From Cordilura impudica (taxonomy: Eukaryota; Arthropoda; Insecta; Diptera; Scathophagidae), in assembly GCA_963682025.1 (NCBI GenBank), contig OY821521.1:199701026-199765025 (forward strand): a stretch of 64,000 bases of DNA. The letters are read 5' to 3'. Numbering within the stretch: the stretch's first letter is position 1; each line of letters starts with the position of its first letter. The notes beneath the pieces are model-generated. The model had not been told where the DNA came from, did not search any database, and saw only the letters and a program-made list of their open reading frames with translations. The translations under genes and the position numbers were made by a program. Shown in pieces: positions 45,535-58,572 of the stretch.

Positions 45535-46495
45535 ACGTTTGATTTTAGCGATTTTTAATTTCAGCGATTTTTCATTTTGACGATTTTGCTGATTTTTGAT
45601 TTTAAAGATCTTTGTTTGGGCGATTTTTGTTTTTGGTGATTTTCGGTTTTTGGCGATTTTTGATTTTTGGCAACTTTGATTTTGGCGATTTTTGAATTTG
45701 GCGATTCCGAGCATATTTTCAAAGACTAATCACGTTGGTAATTAATATACTTGTCAACAGTTTCATGACTATCGCTTGCATAGCACCTCATAATTTTTTT
45801 GTATAGGAGGTACCATGACTACTAATTTCTTGCCGCCCATTTTTTGTTCGACTAATCACATTAATACCTGATGGACTCGTACAAAGTGCAAGGCTACATA
45901 CTCCAGTTATGTGATATTGCATTTTTTCTTTGCATAGACCCATTGCTACCTACGATCACGCCCATTTATTATTCGACTAATCACATGAATAACTTATGGG
46001 CACAAGCAGAGTCCCAAGGTTCTCACTACTCCAGTACTCTACTATATGACACTCCATTTATTCTTTATAGGGGGGTGCCACGTCCACTGCTCCGACCACG
46101 CCCTTTTTTGTTTGACTAATCGTATGAATACCTTATCGGTGTACTCAAAGTCCCAAAGCTTCCACTATTACAGTATTCCAGATATATAACATTTAATATT
46201 TACTTTGTATGGGAGTGCCATAGCCGTTGGTCCTATCCCGTATATTTTTGACCGACTATTCACATATCACATTAATTTGAAAAACTCTCCTTATCACAGA
46301 ACTCTATATATATGATATTAAAAATTCACTTTGAATGGGAGCTGCCACGCCCACTAAAAATATAAAAAAATTATAGCCTATAGTTCCTTGCAGATACGCA
46401 AAATACAGGAATCTCGGTTCAATGGTTTAGCCTCCTATAAGCTACAAACCAACAAAAAAACAAACAAAGAGAAGTATATATATCCATGCTTATAA
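45535..46495 (+). repeat. Tandem-unit dispersed repeat family G, copy 2
   Basis: 45535-45715 is a run of about ten diverged GCGATTTTTGATTTT units of some 17-20 bp. It is followed by five larger units marked by GACTAATCAC-like words at 45724, 45849, 45974, 46113 and 46250 (spacing 124-140 bp), with GCCACGxCC and TTTGTATGGG words. The 3' block CACGCCCACTAAAAATAT, AGCCTCCTATAAGCTACAAAC matches 25910-26035. Two tandem-repeat classes in one element. Confidence 0.68.
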
Positions 46496-46499
46496 CTAA

Positions 46500-47960
46500 A
46501 TATCAAATTTAGAGCAATTTTGACGTTTTTGATTTTTTATGAATATTAAAATGACAGAAAGAATTAAATTTTGCTTAAAAAAAATGTTTTTTTTTTTTTT
46601 TTTTGGAATAGCTTTCTGAATATTTCCGAAACTATTGAGCTAATTAAAAAACTGTGTAGAGGTAATTTCTTTTAGGATTTTTGGTTTTTTTTTAACCAAA
46701 CTTAGAAAAATTGTTCTTGAGTAATGCTAGGATATGTGGTGAATCATCCTTTAATCTTAAAATAGCGGTTTATCGCGAGAGCCAGAGTCAATTCAATGTG
46801 AATTATATGATTAGAACATCATTTCTTCATGTATCTAAGTTGACTCCAAAAATGTATGCCACAGTAAAAATAGTTCACTTTATCGCCCTTTGTAATTTTT
46901 TTTTTTTTTTGTTTTTCATTAAATGCAGAAAAAATTGTTGATATAAGAGCACATGTGTGCTCCATTTTCTTTTTATTAATTATTTTCTTCTTCTTCAAAA
47001 CAATTTTAAAGTTTGTTAATTTCGGCCCACACATCATAAAAACATAAGAAAACGTATAAAACTTTTAAATAAAGCTATTGAAAAGTTTAAAAACTTTTTC
47101 TTTTCCATCCATACTTTCTATTGAGGAAAATGGTTTCTCTCTTTCGTTTCAATTTTTTTTATTATTTTTTTAGCATGAATTGACTGAAAATTCGTTACAA
47201 GAAAGTTAGCAGAAAGTAACAAAACATCATTGAATATTTAAGAACCCAACGATAACCTTTAACATTAAACAGTAAGTGACAGAAGAAATAAAATACAAGG
47301 GTACCACAACAACTAAATAAAGCATCTTAAAAGGGGGGGGAGGTTAATTCTTCTTATATTTTGTTGTTATAAAACAAAAAATTAATTCGAGTTTTTTTTG
47401 CGGTTTTAAACAAAAAATAATAACAGAAATTACTTGTCAACTCATAAATAAAACAAACATATTATAATTTTCCCACAAAATAATATGTTATCTAAGGTTT
47501 CTTTCCTCAAAAGAAAAAAAATACTGAGCTCAAAATCAGCTTAAGGATTAACAATAATAATAATAAATGTTATTATAGGCGGCCTGTGGCTTTCTTTTTT
47601 GTTTTCTATTTTCTAAGAAATATTTATACAAAAGATTTTTTCTTTATTATTTTTATTTAACAGTAACATATTAACTATTTTGTATGATTGTTTCGTCTGC
47701 CACAAGAAAGCGTGAAAGGCTGCTTTGTAATTAATGTACTCTACTTATTATTAATTCTGGCTTTCGAAATATAAAAATTACTATGATTCTGCCTTTTAAA
47801 GAACCGATACAGAATGATACGGGGTCCTATCAGATCTGTCCATAATTCTATCCTCTTTTGGCGTGTAGCCTAATGTAAATAACACATCGTACTCAAATAA
47901 TATTTTCTCTTAAAAGTTTAGCCGGAACTTGAATCTCAAGATATTATTGAAAATGATGTT
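46500..47960. other. AT-rich spacer, no gene recognised
   Basis: A G9-10 run at 47332-47342 is notable in this composition. T runs occur at 46586-46605 and 46898-46911. No readable protein. Confidence 0.4.
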
Positions 47961-47968
47961 TCATTTTA

Positions 47969-48079
47969 TTGATATATAATATGTATAAGGTATCTCTTAA
48001 ATCAGAATATATAAAAAATACACTTTTCGAAAAAAGTGCAAATAAAATGCGACATTTTTTGTCAGAAAAGAAAACGGCA
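47969..48079 (+). mobile_element. Half copy of the palindromic MITE
   Basis: TTGATATATAATATGTATAAGG through TCAGAATATATAAAAAATAC and CACTTTTCGAAAAAAG to TTGTCAGAAAAGAAAACGGCA match the right arm of the 12299 and 23532 MITEs. TAA follows at 48080. The left arm and centre are missing. Confidence 0.75.
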
Positions 48080-48655
48080 TAAGTGTCGTAGATCCAATTG
48101 ACATTTTTTATTCCTAGGTACAAAGCCTTACCTGAATTGAGCTGTAGCTATTTTTGGTGTTGCTAAATCGAAAAACGTTAAGTTTTGGAAGGAGAATAAA
48201 ATCGCTTTTATCTTGAAAATTAAGCGTTGCACAGAGTGGTAGATCGGAAATCTAAATGGACAAAATTAATAAATCGCGTTGGGTTCAATTCTCACTTATG
48301 AATTACATAACAAATGAGTTCAAATATATAAATGTTAATAAAAAAAAATCAACTTTTTTTTTTAAAAGAAGATTTTTTTTTTAATAAAATGATGCAAAAA
48401 ATAAAAATAAACAAAAAAAAATACATTTTAAGATAAAAAATTGGTTTCTTAAATTCATCCTCTGAGATTATTTGTAGTTATATATACTAGTATTTAGGTT
48501 GAGTATAACTAAGTTTTTACGTGAAGAGTCGGAGATAATCATTTTTAATATTAAAATAATTTTAATATTTTTAATAAATATTTAATAATAATTGTTTTCT
48601 GTACTTGTTTTTGTTTTTATATTATTAATAAAAATACATAAATACACATATATTT
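48080..48655. other. Spacer between MITE fragment and Transib-like pseudogene
   Basis: CACAGAGTGG at 48236 resembles a Transib heptamer with three extra bases and could be a decayed terminus of the neighbouring copy. No matching partner was found. Confidence 0.3.
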
Positions 48656-48659
48656 TAAT

Positions 48660-50644
48660 TTATTCACTTTCATATGCATCGCTAAAAGATTCTTCCTCCT
48701 CAAAAGCTTTAACAGATAACAATGAAAGAACTTCTTTTGTTATCAAACCTCGAACTCGAAAACTTACGATAAAAGGATCTGAAGAAATTAAGAGTCTATG
48801 AAAAGATCTGTATTTGTGTCTATTCTCGATGTTTTTTCTCGTAAACAACTCTCTAAATTTTTTCTTCGTGTCTTTATTCCTTGCTTCTTGAGCTTCTTCT
48901 GACAGCTGTCCTATAGGAAGAATGCAAGACCTTATTATGTGTTTTCCATGAAAAAGGATTTTATGGACGCTAACTGGCATAATGTACCATGGATATTCGT
49001 TTAAGTGTAAATTTCGTGTGGCAACAATAAAATTTTCATAAGCATCTTCATCAATAGGGTAACCACTACCTAAAGTTTCCAAAATAATATGAAACCGATC
49101 AATTAATTCTTTATTGACACCAGTGATTTCGGAACTCTTTTCTGCTGCTCCTAAGAACGTCTAGCAGTATAACTGTCATTCGTATTACCTACTTGTTGTG
49201 TTGGCATGTCTACAATTACCCCATCTCATTTCTGAATCTCTGTTGAATACTTTTTTCCTCAGCCACTTTTGCTTTATTTTCCGGTCCCCGAGCTTGCCAG
49301 GAAGGAAGCTTATATGCTATGTGCAATACACACTCCATAAAACGGATCGATGAATGTAGTGGAGACATTCCAAAGGTTAAATATCGTTCATCGACAATTT
49401 TGTTTAAAATCACAGAATGTTTATTTAGTTCACTCGGTTTCGCTCCACATATGAAACACGTTTGAGAAGAAGACGTTACAGATTATAGTGCAGTACAAAT
49501 TTTACCGTCTATCATAGTAAGCATATAAGTAGACTCAACAAGAAAACTTTGTTCGCCATTTGTGATAAGAGTTGGAGAGAAATCTTTAATTTCTTGCTGT
49601 ACTAAATTAACTTCTTGAGAAATTAACTCAGTAGACACTTTGGCAAAAACAAACTTGATTGGACGGCAGTATCTTGTAGATGAAGGAGTAGAATTTTCCC
49701 ATACAATTATTTTTCTTTCTGTAGAGCTCAAATTCATTTGAATAGGAACCATTGAAATACTAAATAAACTTTCATCTGTATGGCACTCCTCCGAGGAAAA
49801 CTTCTGTTTATACTGCTTTTGCTGGGCCCCATCGCATCCCCATTTTATCAAAATATTAAGACGATTTTCATCAGTTTTCAGTTCATCAATACCGAGTAAA
49901 ACCTTTTGTTGAGCCAAGCAAATCCTTTCAATAGTATGATTCACTAATGACTGGATTGAAATTTTGCATGCATCTCAGTGATTTCTTTTGCAGCTGGATA
50001 ACATTTTTTCTTAGCTTGTTGAACATTAGTGTAGGAGGGAAAAAGATTTTTGCATTTTGCGTTGACTTTTAGCCGAATAACATCGTATTGATGTTTCTAT
50101 AAATTAGCATCAACCATTAAAGATAAGGCTTCATCGGAAGAAAGGCTCCCTAAAGGCACAGGCTCAGAGCAAAATCTCTTACATATTTTTTTTTCATTTC
50201 CGTACCTTTACTGGATGAAGCTTCCGACAGATCTTTGACAAGTTTGGCGGAATCTCACTTTCCCATTTTGCGAAACACTTGCTCACTAGCTTTAGTAATT
50301 TCTCGATGGTCAGCTAAATCTAAAAGACTTTGTATCTTGCTTTTTTTCGATTTTTCACTACAGTCATCAAAGTTTTTCGGTTTTACTCCAGCTTTTTTAC
50401 AACTTTTAGGTTGTACACTTTCAGGTAATACATACGATTCATTAAACCAAACTGAATTTGATGTTAAGAAACGGTCACGATGTCTTCCACTTTTTATCCA
50501 TTTTTCGGCTAGCTTAAAACAAATAATATTTGTTTTGAATTGTTTTCACGCCATCATTAATGTCAATAAGACGTCTTTGCGATGTATTTTGGCTGTTTTT
50601 ACCCATTTTTCAAAAATTTCCTTTCGCGAAAGAGTGGAGGTCAT
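48660..50644 (-). pseudogene. Third Transib/RAG1-core-like transposase, decayed
   Basis: Read on the minus strand from ATG 50644-50642: TLSRKEIFEKWVKTAKIH, then shifted frames with KLAEKWIKSGRH, WFNESYVLPESVQPKSCKKA, FDDCSEKSKKSK. 49944-49483 gives KWGCDGAQQKQYKQKF (probable catalytic Asp), PSSTRYCRPIKFVF and LTMIDGKICTAL; a TAA (49482-49480) precedes TCFICG. 49413-49216 has FGMSPLHSSIRFMECVLHIAY. After a shift come VDMPTQQVGNTNDSYTARR and SSEITGVNKELIDRF. 49082-48660 gives PVSVHKILFHGK and IGQLSEEAQEARNKD with the catalytic-Glu block. All core blocks of the family are present and in order, so this copy shows the full architecture, but stops and frameshifts make it inactive. Clear termini were not found. 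Confidence 0.82.
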
Positions 50645-50659
50645 ACTGGAAAAGTGAAA

Positions 50660-53600
50660 AAAATGTATGGCGGTCGCAAAAAGGCGTTTTTGATTTACCT
50701 TAAAGTGAACACTTGAAAGATTAATCCAAATATAATTTTACACCGGAACTATCCGGAATAAAAGCTTTAACTCTACTTGAAAACTGGAAATATTTTATTT
50801 TTTGCACTTTTTGAACTTTTCACAAAAAAAAATATTTTTTTAATACTTAAAATGGAAATAATTAAATGAAAATTGTAATATATTTCCTTCAAATAGAGCT
50901 GAATAATAACAAAAAAAAATTATGACAATAAAATCACCGTTGCCTTTTTAATCATTAACCAAAATCACACAAAAAACACGCTTCTCTTTGAAATCTGAAT
51001 GCACGTGTTAACAACAACTGACTTTAAAGCTTACTTTTTCCTAATCAGAGCTAAAACCAAAAAAAATATATGAATTACAGTTACCTATTGTATTGAGAAG
51101 CTCACTAAATGATCATGATCCGTTTGAAACTCATCGAAAAAAAGTTCGGAGACCCTATAAACTATATATATGCTTGATCCTCATAAAAAGAGAAGTCGAT
51201 CTGGCACTATCCATCTATCTTTCCGTATCTGTCACACCACTTATGTTTAAAATGTTCGTCATGATCTGCAGCAGTTTGGTATAGAATTTTGAGCCTCCTG
51301 TTCAAATTTGTGAGGAATGACTTATTATTATATAAAGATACTCCGATAAAATTTCATACAAAAAACTAAAAATAGTGAAAAATTATAATACGTAACAGAA
51401 GATGTGAATATACATAGATGTATATCACGTTGCATACACAATTATGTGTGGTTGTTGTTTTTCTCTTTTTTTCGTACATGTGAATAACCAGCAAAATCAA
51501 AAATGTGTATGCATCGCTGATAAACAAACGAAGAAGAAACTAATTCAATATGTGTCTATATTTATGCTCATTGCATTATATACATAAATGGTTTCACTTA
51601 TAAATGCATGAAAATACCTAAAATTTTTGTTAATTATCTTGTTAATATTAAACAACATTTTAGGAAATAATCTAACGGTTATAATTTGAAATATTGTCCT
51701 CTTTGTTTCTCAGTGTTGACAACCGCGGTTATAATCTTGTGGTTAGAAAACTGTTGGAGGGTATCAAAAATTGGGCACAAAAAGAGTGGCCAAAAAATAT
51801 GGAACTTTAGAAGGCTTTGGTGATTTAACTATACTTTGTAGCTCAAACGAATAATACACCTCCCAAAAATATTGTTAATCACTATAATTTTCCTATCAAA
51901 TAAATTTTTCATTTTCATTTTTCACGGACAGTAAGAAGAGCATTTTACTATTTTTTTTCGTTATATGCAATTCTTAAAGCACATTCTTATGATTCTTTTG
52001 ACCCAAACATTTTTAAGAAAAATATTTTTTTTTGGTCGGTACGAGGCCGAATGTATCGGATATATTCAAGAAATTAGGTTGTGAAGTATGACTTTTTTAT
52101 CTATTTCCTCTGGTGCCTTATTTCACAAAACCGGATACATGATTTCTTAAGCGTATTGCATAAAGTATTTATACATTGTGTATGAAACAACTAAGATGCA
52201 AATCTGACATTATTTGAGCAAAACAGATTTGATTTTAGTGTACTCAGTAGGGCAATACGACCCGTCATGATACCGAATGAAGCAAATATGTATTTAGAAT
52301 AATATTTACAGAATTTATTTTAAACTCAAAGCGCCTTGCATATGTTCTCCCTTCACTGAAGTTACAACATCAAAAATGTGAATATTCAATATTTCTCAAG
52401 TTCAAACCGCAATATGAAAAGTGAAGTTAATTGCATTAGATAGGCCTTCAAATTACCTTTCTTTTCCAAATTGTCATAAAATTTACTTGTTGGTCAAAAA
52501 TCGTTGAAATTGAAGGAAAAATAATGATTTTGTTTTGATTTTTTTTTTTTTTTAATTTTTCAATATTTCTCCTAAAATCACATTGAAATGACCTTTAAGA
52601 AATTTAAAAAAAAGATTTCCAAGAATCTGTTCGGCCATAAGAATTCATATTCCGCTTTAATAATTGCAAAATCGAAAAAAAAAAATTGTAAAACGCCCTA
52701 CATATACCTACTACACAAAAGTGATTTATGGGATTAAAATATATAAACATATAAACGGTATAACGAAAGAGAGCTAATATTTGGCACATTGCAAAAGATA
52801 TATAGTAGATTTTAATGGTCGCAGCATAACCAAATTATTGGATTTAAGCTTATAACGTGAGAAAAATATAAATTTAAAAATCGACATGCTAATGTGTAAA
52901 AAATATTAAGTTACTTTTTTCTGAACAATTTTCAATATTTAAAATCAAGTTGGAAAGCGAGCATGTCGCCCAATAACATTTTGTGTTAATGAGTTCATAA
53001 ACACTTTATTTCTTTCATTTATTTTTAATTCAAAACAATTTACTTAGCCCCAGAGTTAGTGAGTCAGTGATGAACGCAACTATCTTTTAAGTTATTTTTC
53101 TCAATTAATTTTTTAAATTAAATTTTTAAAATTTAAATCTCTGGCCCCAGCTATTAATTTTTTAAACAAAAAGCAAAGGTTTAATTTTTAATACGTAAAG
53201 ATTTATGGTTTTTCTTAATTCCCCTAAATATATTTTGTAATTTATAATTTTAGCTATCTGGTAGATACATTACAGAGTTACAAATGGAACAATCCACTTA
53301 TATTTGTTCCCCTAATAACAATATAAATACCTACACTGAAAACGTTTTTCTCTTAATTTTTCAAATAAACAAGCAACACGTGCCATTTGCATAAAACAAG
53401 CACGCCTACACACACTCTCACTTGCTAGAGGAGCTCATTCTAAATTGCAAGTTCTTTTTTCCACGTTGAAAAGGATTCATTTAACTCCCCACCAAATGCA
53501 CAAAATGTTACAAAGAGTTACAAAAAAGTGAAATAAAAAGTATGTAGCTGATAAAAACATACATTAAGCTTACTAAATGAAAATTAATTTGTCTGGACTT

Positions 53601-54649
53601 TGAAAGATATGTACATTCTATACAACTACAGCATGTTCCGTGAATAAGTATGTGGAGTGGCACTATTCAAAAAGAATCATTGTACTTATGCAATGAGGGA
53701 TAAAAGCGAATATTTGAAATTGTACTAAAATCCAAACAAAATGGTACTTTTTTCAACGAACAAGTTGTTAACAAATTGTTGGTTCTTCAAGAATACTAAA
53801 AAGGTAATTCGGAATAGTTGAAAATAAGATTAACAGTTGTTTATTAAAAAAAATAAGTATTATTAAAATACAACAGAACACAAAGACTTTGTTTAAATAT
53901 GTGAGCCAGAAATATATTTTTTAAGCTAAAGAGAATAAAAAAAAAGTACTCAGAGTACCAAGTTCTATCAAAGCTGATACCAACACAGTCTCATTTTTTC
54001 AATATATCACTCTCTTTGTCATTTATGGCTATAAATAATCGACAATAATGTACATGTTTTTACATTTACAACCATTTAGTCTGCAAAGTTAAAAGTTTCG
54101 GTTTTTTTTTTTAATTTCACTCTTTCATCTCCGAAGGGATTTTTAATGTTAAAACTTAAAACCTCTGACTCACAGCCAGCCAGTCACAGTCAACAAAATG
54201 AAAACCTTTCAAGGATTATATTTAAGAGATTAAAAGTGTTGCAATGACACAAACGTAGGCCACTTAAGACAGCATGTGATTTATGTAACATTAACGGCTA
54301 TTTTGTGTGGTACTTTGTGCACTCGTATGTATGATGTGTGTGGTAATCGTATATGTAATTTAGTTTTTTTTTTTGTTTTTGTTTTTACTGTTAGACCAAC
54401 TAATTTACAAAAAAAAAAAGAATATTTAAGAGATTTGAAATTCATAAGGGCCGAATGAAAAAACATTAAAGGGAATACGTATCAGCTTTTATAAAAAAAA
54501 AAAAAATATATGCATTAATAATTTTAATTAAAAATGTTGGCATGATACTTTATTATCTACACATAGCAAAAAGATTGGTTGAAATTCGGTTACATTTGGA
54601 AAAATGTATTAAGGTAACGTAAAGATTATAATCCTTTAATATTTTATAA
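50660..54649. other. AT-rich spacer with one repeat-like segment
   Basis: 51090-51350 (GTTCGGAGACCCTATAAACT, TGCTTGATCCTCATAAAAAG, GAAGTCGATCTGGCACTATC, CATCTATCTTTCCGTATCTG) is built like the reverse of the GACG-array repeats and is probably a very old relative. The rest, including frames at 52604 and 54276, gives no recognisable gene. Confidence 0.4.
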
Positions 54650-55061
54650 TACAGTCATACACATTCGTTTGAACGCACTTTGTTTTTTTATATTTTTAAA
54701 GAAAATAACAGATTTAAGTAACATTTTTTTAAACAAAATTATTAAATAATTTAATATCTTAAAAACAATAAAACAAAAAAAACTTAAATATGTTTCACCT
54801 TGACGTAATGTAATCAATAAAAACAAAAATATGGACTAACAGTCGTTTGAATGCACTTTGCTTTAAATAAAAATAAATACTGAAAATATTTAAACTAACA
54901 AAAGTTTTTCTACATTAGTGTTTGGTGTGACCACACTAATTACGAAAAACCGTAAATAATCTATTTGGCATTGAATTAACGAGGTTTTGGAAGGTCTGAA
55001 TACCAATATCCGACCTCTCTTTAATTTTAGCTTTCAGCTCATTTACAGTCAAAAACTGCCT

Positions 55062-55781
55062 TCATTTATCATAAACTTTAGCAGCGAGGATTCCCCATAA
55101 TTTTTTAAAAGGATTACAATTAGGACGGCATGCCGGCCATGGAAGTAAATCTATATTATTTGAAGAAAGCCACTCCAAACTTTTTCTCGAAACATGTATA
55201 GCAGCGTTGTCTTGTTGGAAAATGTACTTCTCGTCAGGGTTTTCGTCGAGTTTCGTTATAAGAAAATCTTCGAGAAGTTTTAAATACTTTTCAGATTTCA
55301 TTCTCGTGGTAATGAAACAAATAGGAAGCTTGGAATCATGAGTGAATCCTATCCACACCATGACACTTCCACCACCCAAATTTCTTTTCGAACCTAAAAC
55401 GTTTCGTTGGTTCAAATCATGCCAATAGCAGTTGTAGCAGTCTGGACCATCTAAAAAAAATTCATGTCATCTGTAAAAAATTCATTTTTCCATTCACTGG
55501 TCCAGGCTATATGTGCTTTGACAAAGCTAAGACGTCTCTCTCTATGCGCCTTAGTTAATTGTGGTTTTGACATTTTTTTCCATTTTATTGGTGTATTTGC
55601 ATTTAAAATATGAGCCGCAGTTCGTGCTGTAAGTTTTTCCTTTATTTCTCGGCAAGATGCGCAATTTCGTGTTGCTTCATGGCGAATTTGTCCTTTTTGG
55701 TGAACCATTAATTTGGAAGATACCTTCGTTGGATCTTTTATTGCCCTTTTTTAAACAGTTTCTATCGGAATGCTTCAATAA
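55062..55781 (-). pseudogene. Tc1-like transposase, main part
   Basis: On the minus strand from the nested insertion: LLKHSDRNCLKKGNK, KDPTKVSSKLMVHQKGQIRH, LTARTAAHILNANTPIKWKK, HRERRLSFVKAHIAWTSEW, FFTDDMNFF (first catalytic Asp). After a one-base shift in a T run come NQRNVLGSKRNLGGGSVMVW, IFQQDNAAIH (second Asp), LLPWPACRPNCNPFKKLWG and LAAKVYDK. Tc1 enzymes normally have SPDLNPIENLWG, with Glu as the third catalytic residue; here the position reads Lys, so activity is lost even apart from the frameshifts. The first about 25 codons lie at 59142-59215, across the nested element. Confidence 0.88.
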
Positions 55782-56453
55782 CACCAGCCAACAAATTTTC
55801 AATAATATTTTGCTTTTAAGATCTGGAATCACTTTTCCCATGGATTTTGACCTTCTTAACATGAATATGAATTTTAAAAATTTTTCTATGGACCAGTTTT
55901 TGAGATAAAAATTTTTGAAATTTTATTTTCACATTTTTGGAGGTGCACCTACAAAATTGGGTATATCTTGGGTGTCCCTAGACCGCTCTTCATAAGTATT
56001 CACACAAATTAAAGATAACTAAACCCTCTACAAACCTTTCCTTAAAAGTTTTTAAATTGGCTAAACAGTTTTGATGCCAGCGATATATATATTTTAAAAA
56101 ACGTCGTTTTTTCTGTAAAAATTGGCGTGAAAAATTTATACATTGTCGTAGGAAATATAGAAAAAAAAAATGTCCACCCCAATTTGATATTTTTTACTAA
56201 TAGATGTCCCTTTTGCAAAGAAAACAAGCCCCCAATCATAAAAAGCCATGGACATTTTCAGACGTTATGATTCCTTAAGTAAAATACTAAAATTTCGCTT
56301 TTTAACGATTTTCAGTTTTTTTTAGACTTTTGTTGCTCAAGGCGAAATAGGGAAGCATTTTTTGGGTAGTTTTCAAATCTAAACAAATTCTTACCATAAA
56401 TATGAACACAAGGAGAAAATTTTCAGAGTTTTCAAATTCGCAATTGAAGAGCG
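55782..56453 (+). repeat. Left long inverted arm of the nested transposon
   Basis: Pairs with 58573-59138. The left arm is about 100 bp longer because of extra sequence near 56200-56340 (AGTAAAATACTAAAATTTCG and so on) that the right arm lacks. Confidence 0.8.
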
Positions 56454-56694
56454 AAACCATCAAATAAGAAGCATTAACATGACAGAAAGTTGTCCTTTTT
56501 CGATAAAAAATCACTTCCACTCGATAGTTGTGCCTTTATTGATAACAAATAACTGTCACTCCATATATAAATATATTTAACGACCCATCCTGTAAACTTT
56601 GACAAATACCGCGTGCAACATATTGCAGTGGTTTTTGTGATTGTTATTAAAATAAAAGCAGCATTCTTTTAATAAGTTTGTTTCTTAATTTTAA

Positions 56695-58467
56695 TTACTG
56701 GCAAAAGTTGGGAGAACGAGTAAAAGAAGTCATGTGTACAAGTACTCAAATAATCCAAATAATTTCTGCAATGTTTGCTGGGAGGTAATGAAGAAAACTG
56801 AAGCGCGCACATTAGTGAAAACGCTACAACAACACTATTACAACTACTTCGGTGTTCTACCTAACCTCACTGAGCCATGGACACCAAGGATGCTATGTGC
56901 TCTGTGCTGTGCAAATTTGACGAAATGGGCTGCTGGAGCAAGGTAAAAATGTTTATATTCTGTTACTAGGCATCGAACATAGTAAAAAAAAGTTAAGTAT
57001 TTTAACCATAGCCGTCATATGAATTTCGACACGCCGATAATTTGGAGGATGCCGTTGTGCCACGCGACTGATTGTTTCTTTTGCCTGAGTAAAAAGATTG
57101 GCTTTGGAAAACATTTGAAATGGACTTACCCCAATGTGACGTCTGTTACTTTTCCATTGCCACATTCGAATGACGTTCCTTATCCAGCGTGTCCAAGTCT
57201 TGAAATTGCGGAAACGTCAGATGACTCGTTTGGATCAAGTGAATTTGAGCCTGATATTGAGCAAGAGTTATTAACGCAGGCCGAATTAAACGATTGGGTG
57301 CGCGACTTTGGTCTGACCAAGGAAAAGGCTGAACTTTTTGCTCTCGCATGAAACAGCGAGGATTTTTAGCCCCTGGTGTTAAAACATCAATATATAGAAA
57401 GCGACATGAATAGTTTGCAAAGTTCTACACGAAAACCAAAAAAATATGTTATTGCAGCGACATTTTAGGTTTATTTGAAGAGCTAAATGAAACCCACAAT
57501 AAAAAAGAGTGGAGGTTGTTCATTGACAGCAATAAAGAAAGCTTAAAGGCCGTTCTCTTACATATGGGAATGAAAAGCCATCTACTCCTGTCGCTCATGC
57601 CGTCAATTCAAAAGAAACACTGAAACACTGGAAGTCATACTCCAATGCATTAAGTACGAAAATTTAAATGGAAGATGTGCGCCGACCTCAAAGTTGTGGC
57701 TACTTTGACCGGACTCCAAGGAGGGATACGCGATTTTGTTGTTTTCTTTGCCTTTGGAATAGCCGCGCCGACAAGCTGCACTATCTTCAAAAAGAACGCC
57801 GCTGCATACAAATTTAGTAGTTGGCGAAGACAATATTCTACGCAATGCTCTTGTAAGAAAAGAAAATATTATACTTCCACCGTTGCATATCAAATTGGGC
57901 TTAATCAAAAACTTTGCAAAAAATTGGATAAAGAAGGAATGGCTTTTGCGCACTTACGGCTGATTTTCCCTCAATTTGCTGGTCCCGAGATAAAGACGCG
58001 TTTAAAGGACGAAATATTTCCAACATTTTTATCGTCCACCGAAACAGCAACTTGGAACTCATTTAGGCTAGTCGTAGAAAATGTTTGGGTAACCGAAAAA
58101 GCTCGAATTTCAAGCAAATAGTTGAGGATCCAGTTAAGAATTATGAGGCTATGGGTATGTTTTATTTCTTATACAAAGGGCTATATATTAGATTTCTTGA
58201 ATTTTTTATTTTATATTTTGGATGGGAATACATATGTCATTGAAAATCCATTTTCTCCAATCGCATTTGGATTTTTTTCCTGAAAACTTAGGAGACGTTG
58301 GCGATGAGCACGGCGAGCGTTTCCATCAGCAATTAAAGGAAATGGAACGACGGTATCACGGCTTTTATGACACGGCAATGATGGGTGAATACGTGTGGTG
58401 CCTTATACGGCAGACTGAAAGTGATGTATATAAAAATCAAAGGAAAAGCCAGCAATTCTTTCGGTAG
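56695..58467 (+). pseudogene. DDE-like transposase of an unassigned arthropod family
   Basis: Exon 1 (to 56942) has FCNVCWE and a second Cys pair (LCALCCANLTKW), a zinc-binding head. GT at 56943 and AG at 57011 bound a 69-bp intron; exon 2 resumes SRHMNFDTPIIWRMPLCHAT-DCFFCLSKK. Later, in shifting frames: RGFLAPGVKTSIYRKR, LGLFEELNETHNKKEWRLFI-DSNKESLKAVLLH (candidate first Asp), CADLKVVATLTGLQ (candidate second Asp), LPPLHIKLGLIKNF, MSLKIHFLQSHLDFFPENLG and DVGDEHGERFHQQLKEMERR (candidate Glu), then MMGEYVWCLIR. I know proteins of this pattern as numerous uncharacterised proteins in arthropod genomes. Several frameshifts break the gene. The catalytic triad is my inference. Confidence 0.72.
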
Positions 58468-58572
58468 CCGTAAAATGCAAAACTCCTTTTAAGTACCTCC
58501 ATATGTATGTAATTAAATAACCTTTGTATTTGAAAAGTCGTTAAGTAGACATACTAAAAATAAAACATAATT

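Noticed and set aside
50235..50657. Plus-strand open frame of 140 codons
   Set aside because: It is the antisense shadow of the minus-strand Transib-like pseudogene, whose blocks (WFNESYV, FDDCSEKSKK) explain the region.
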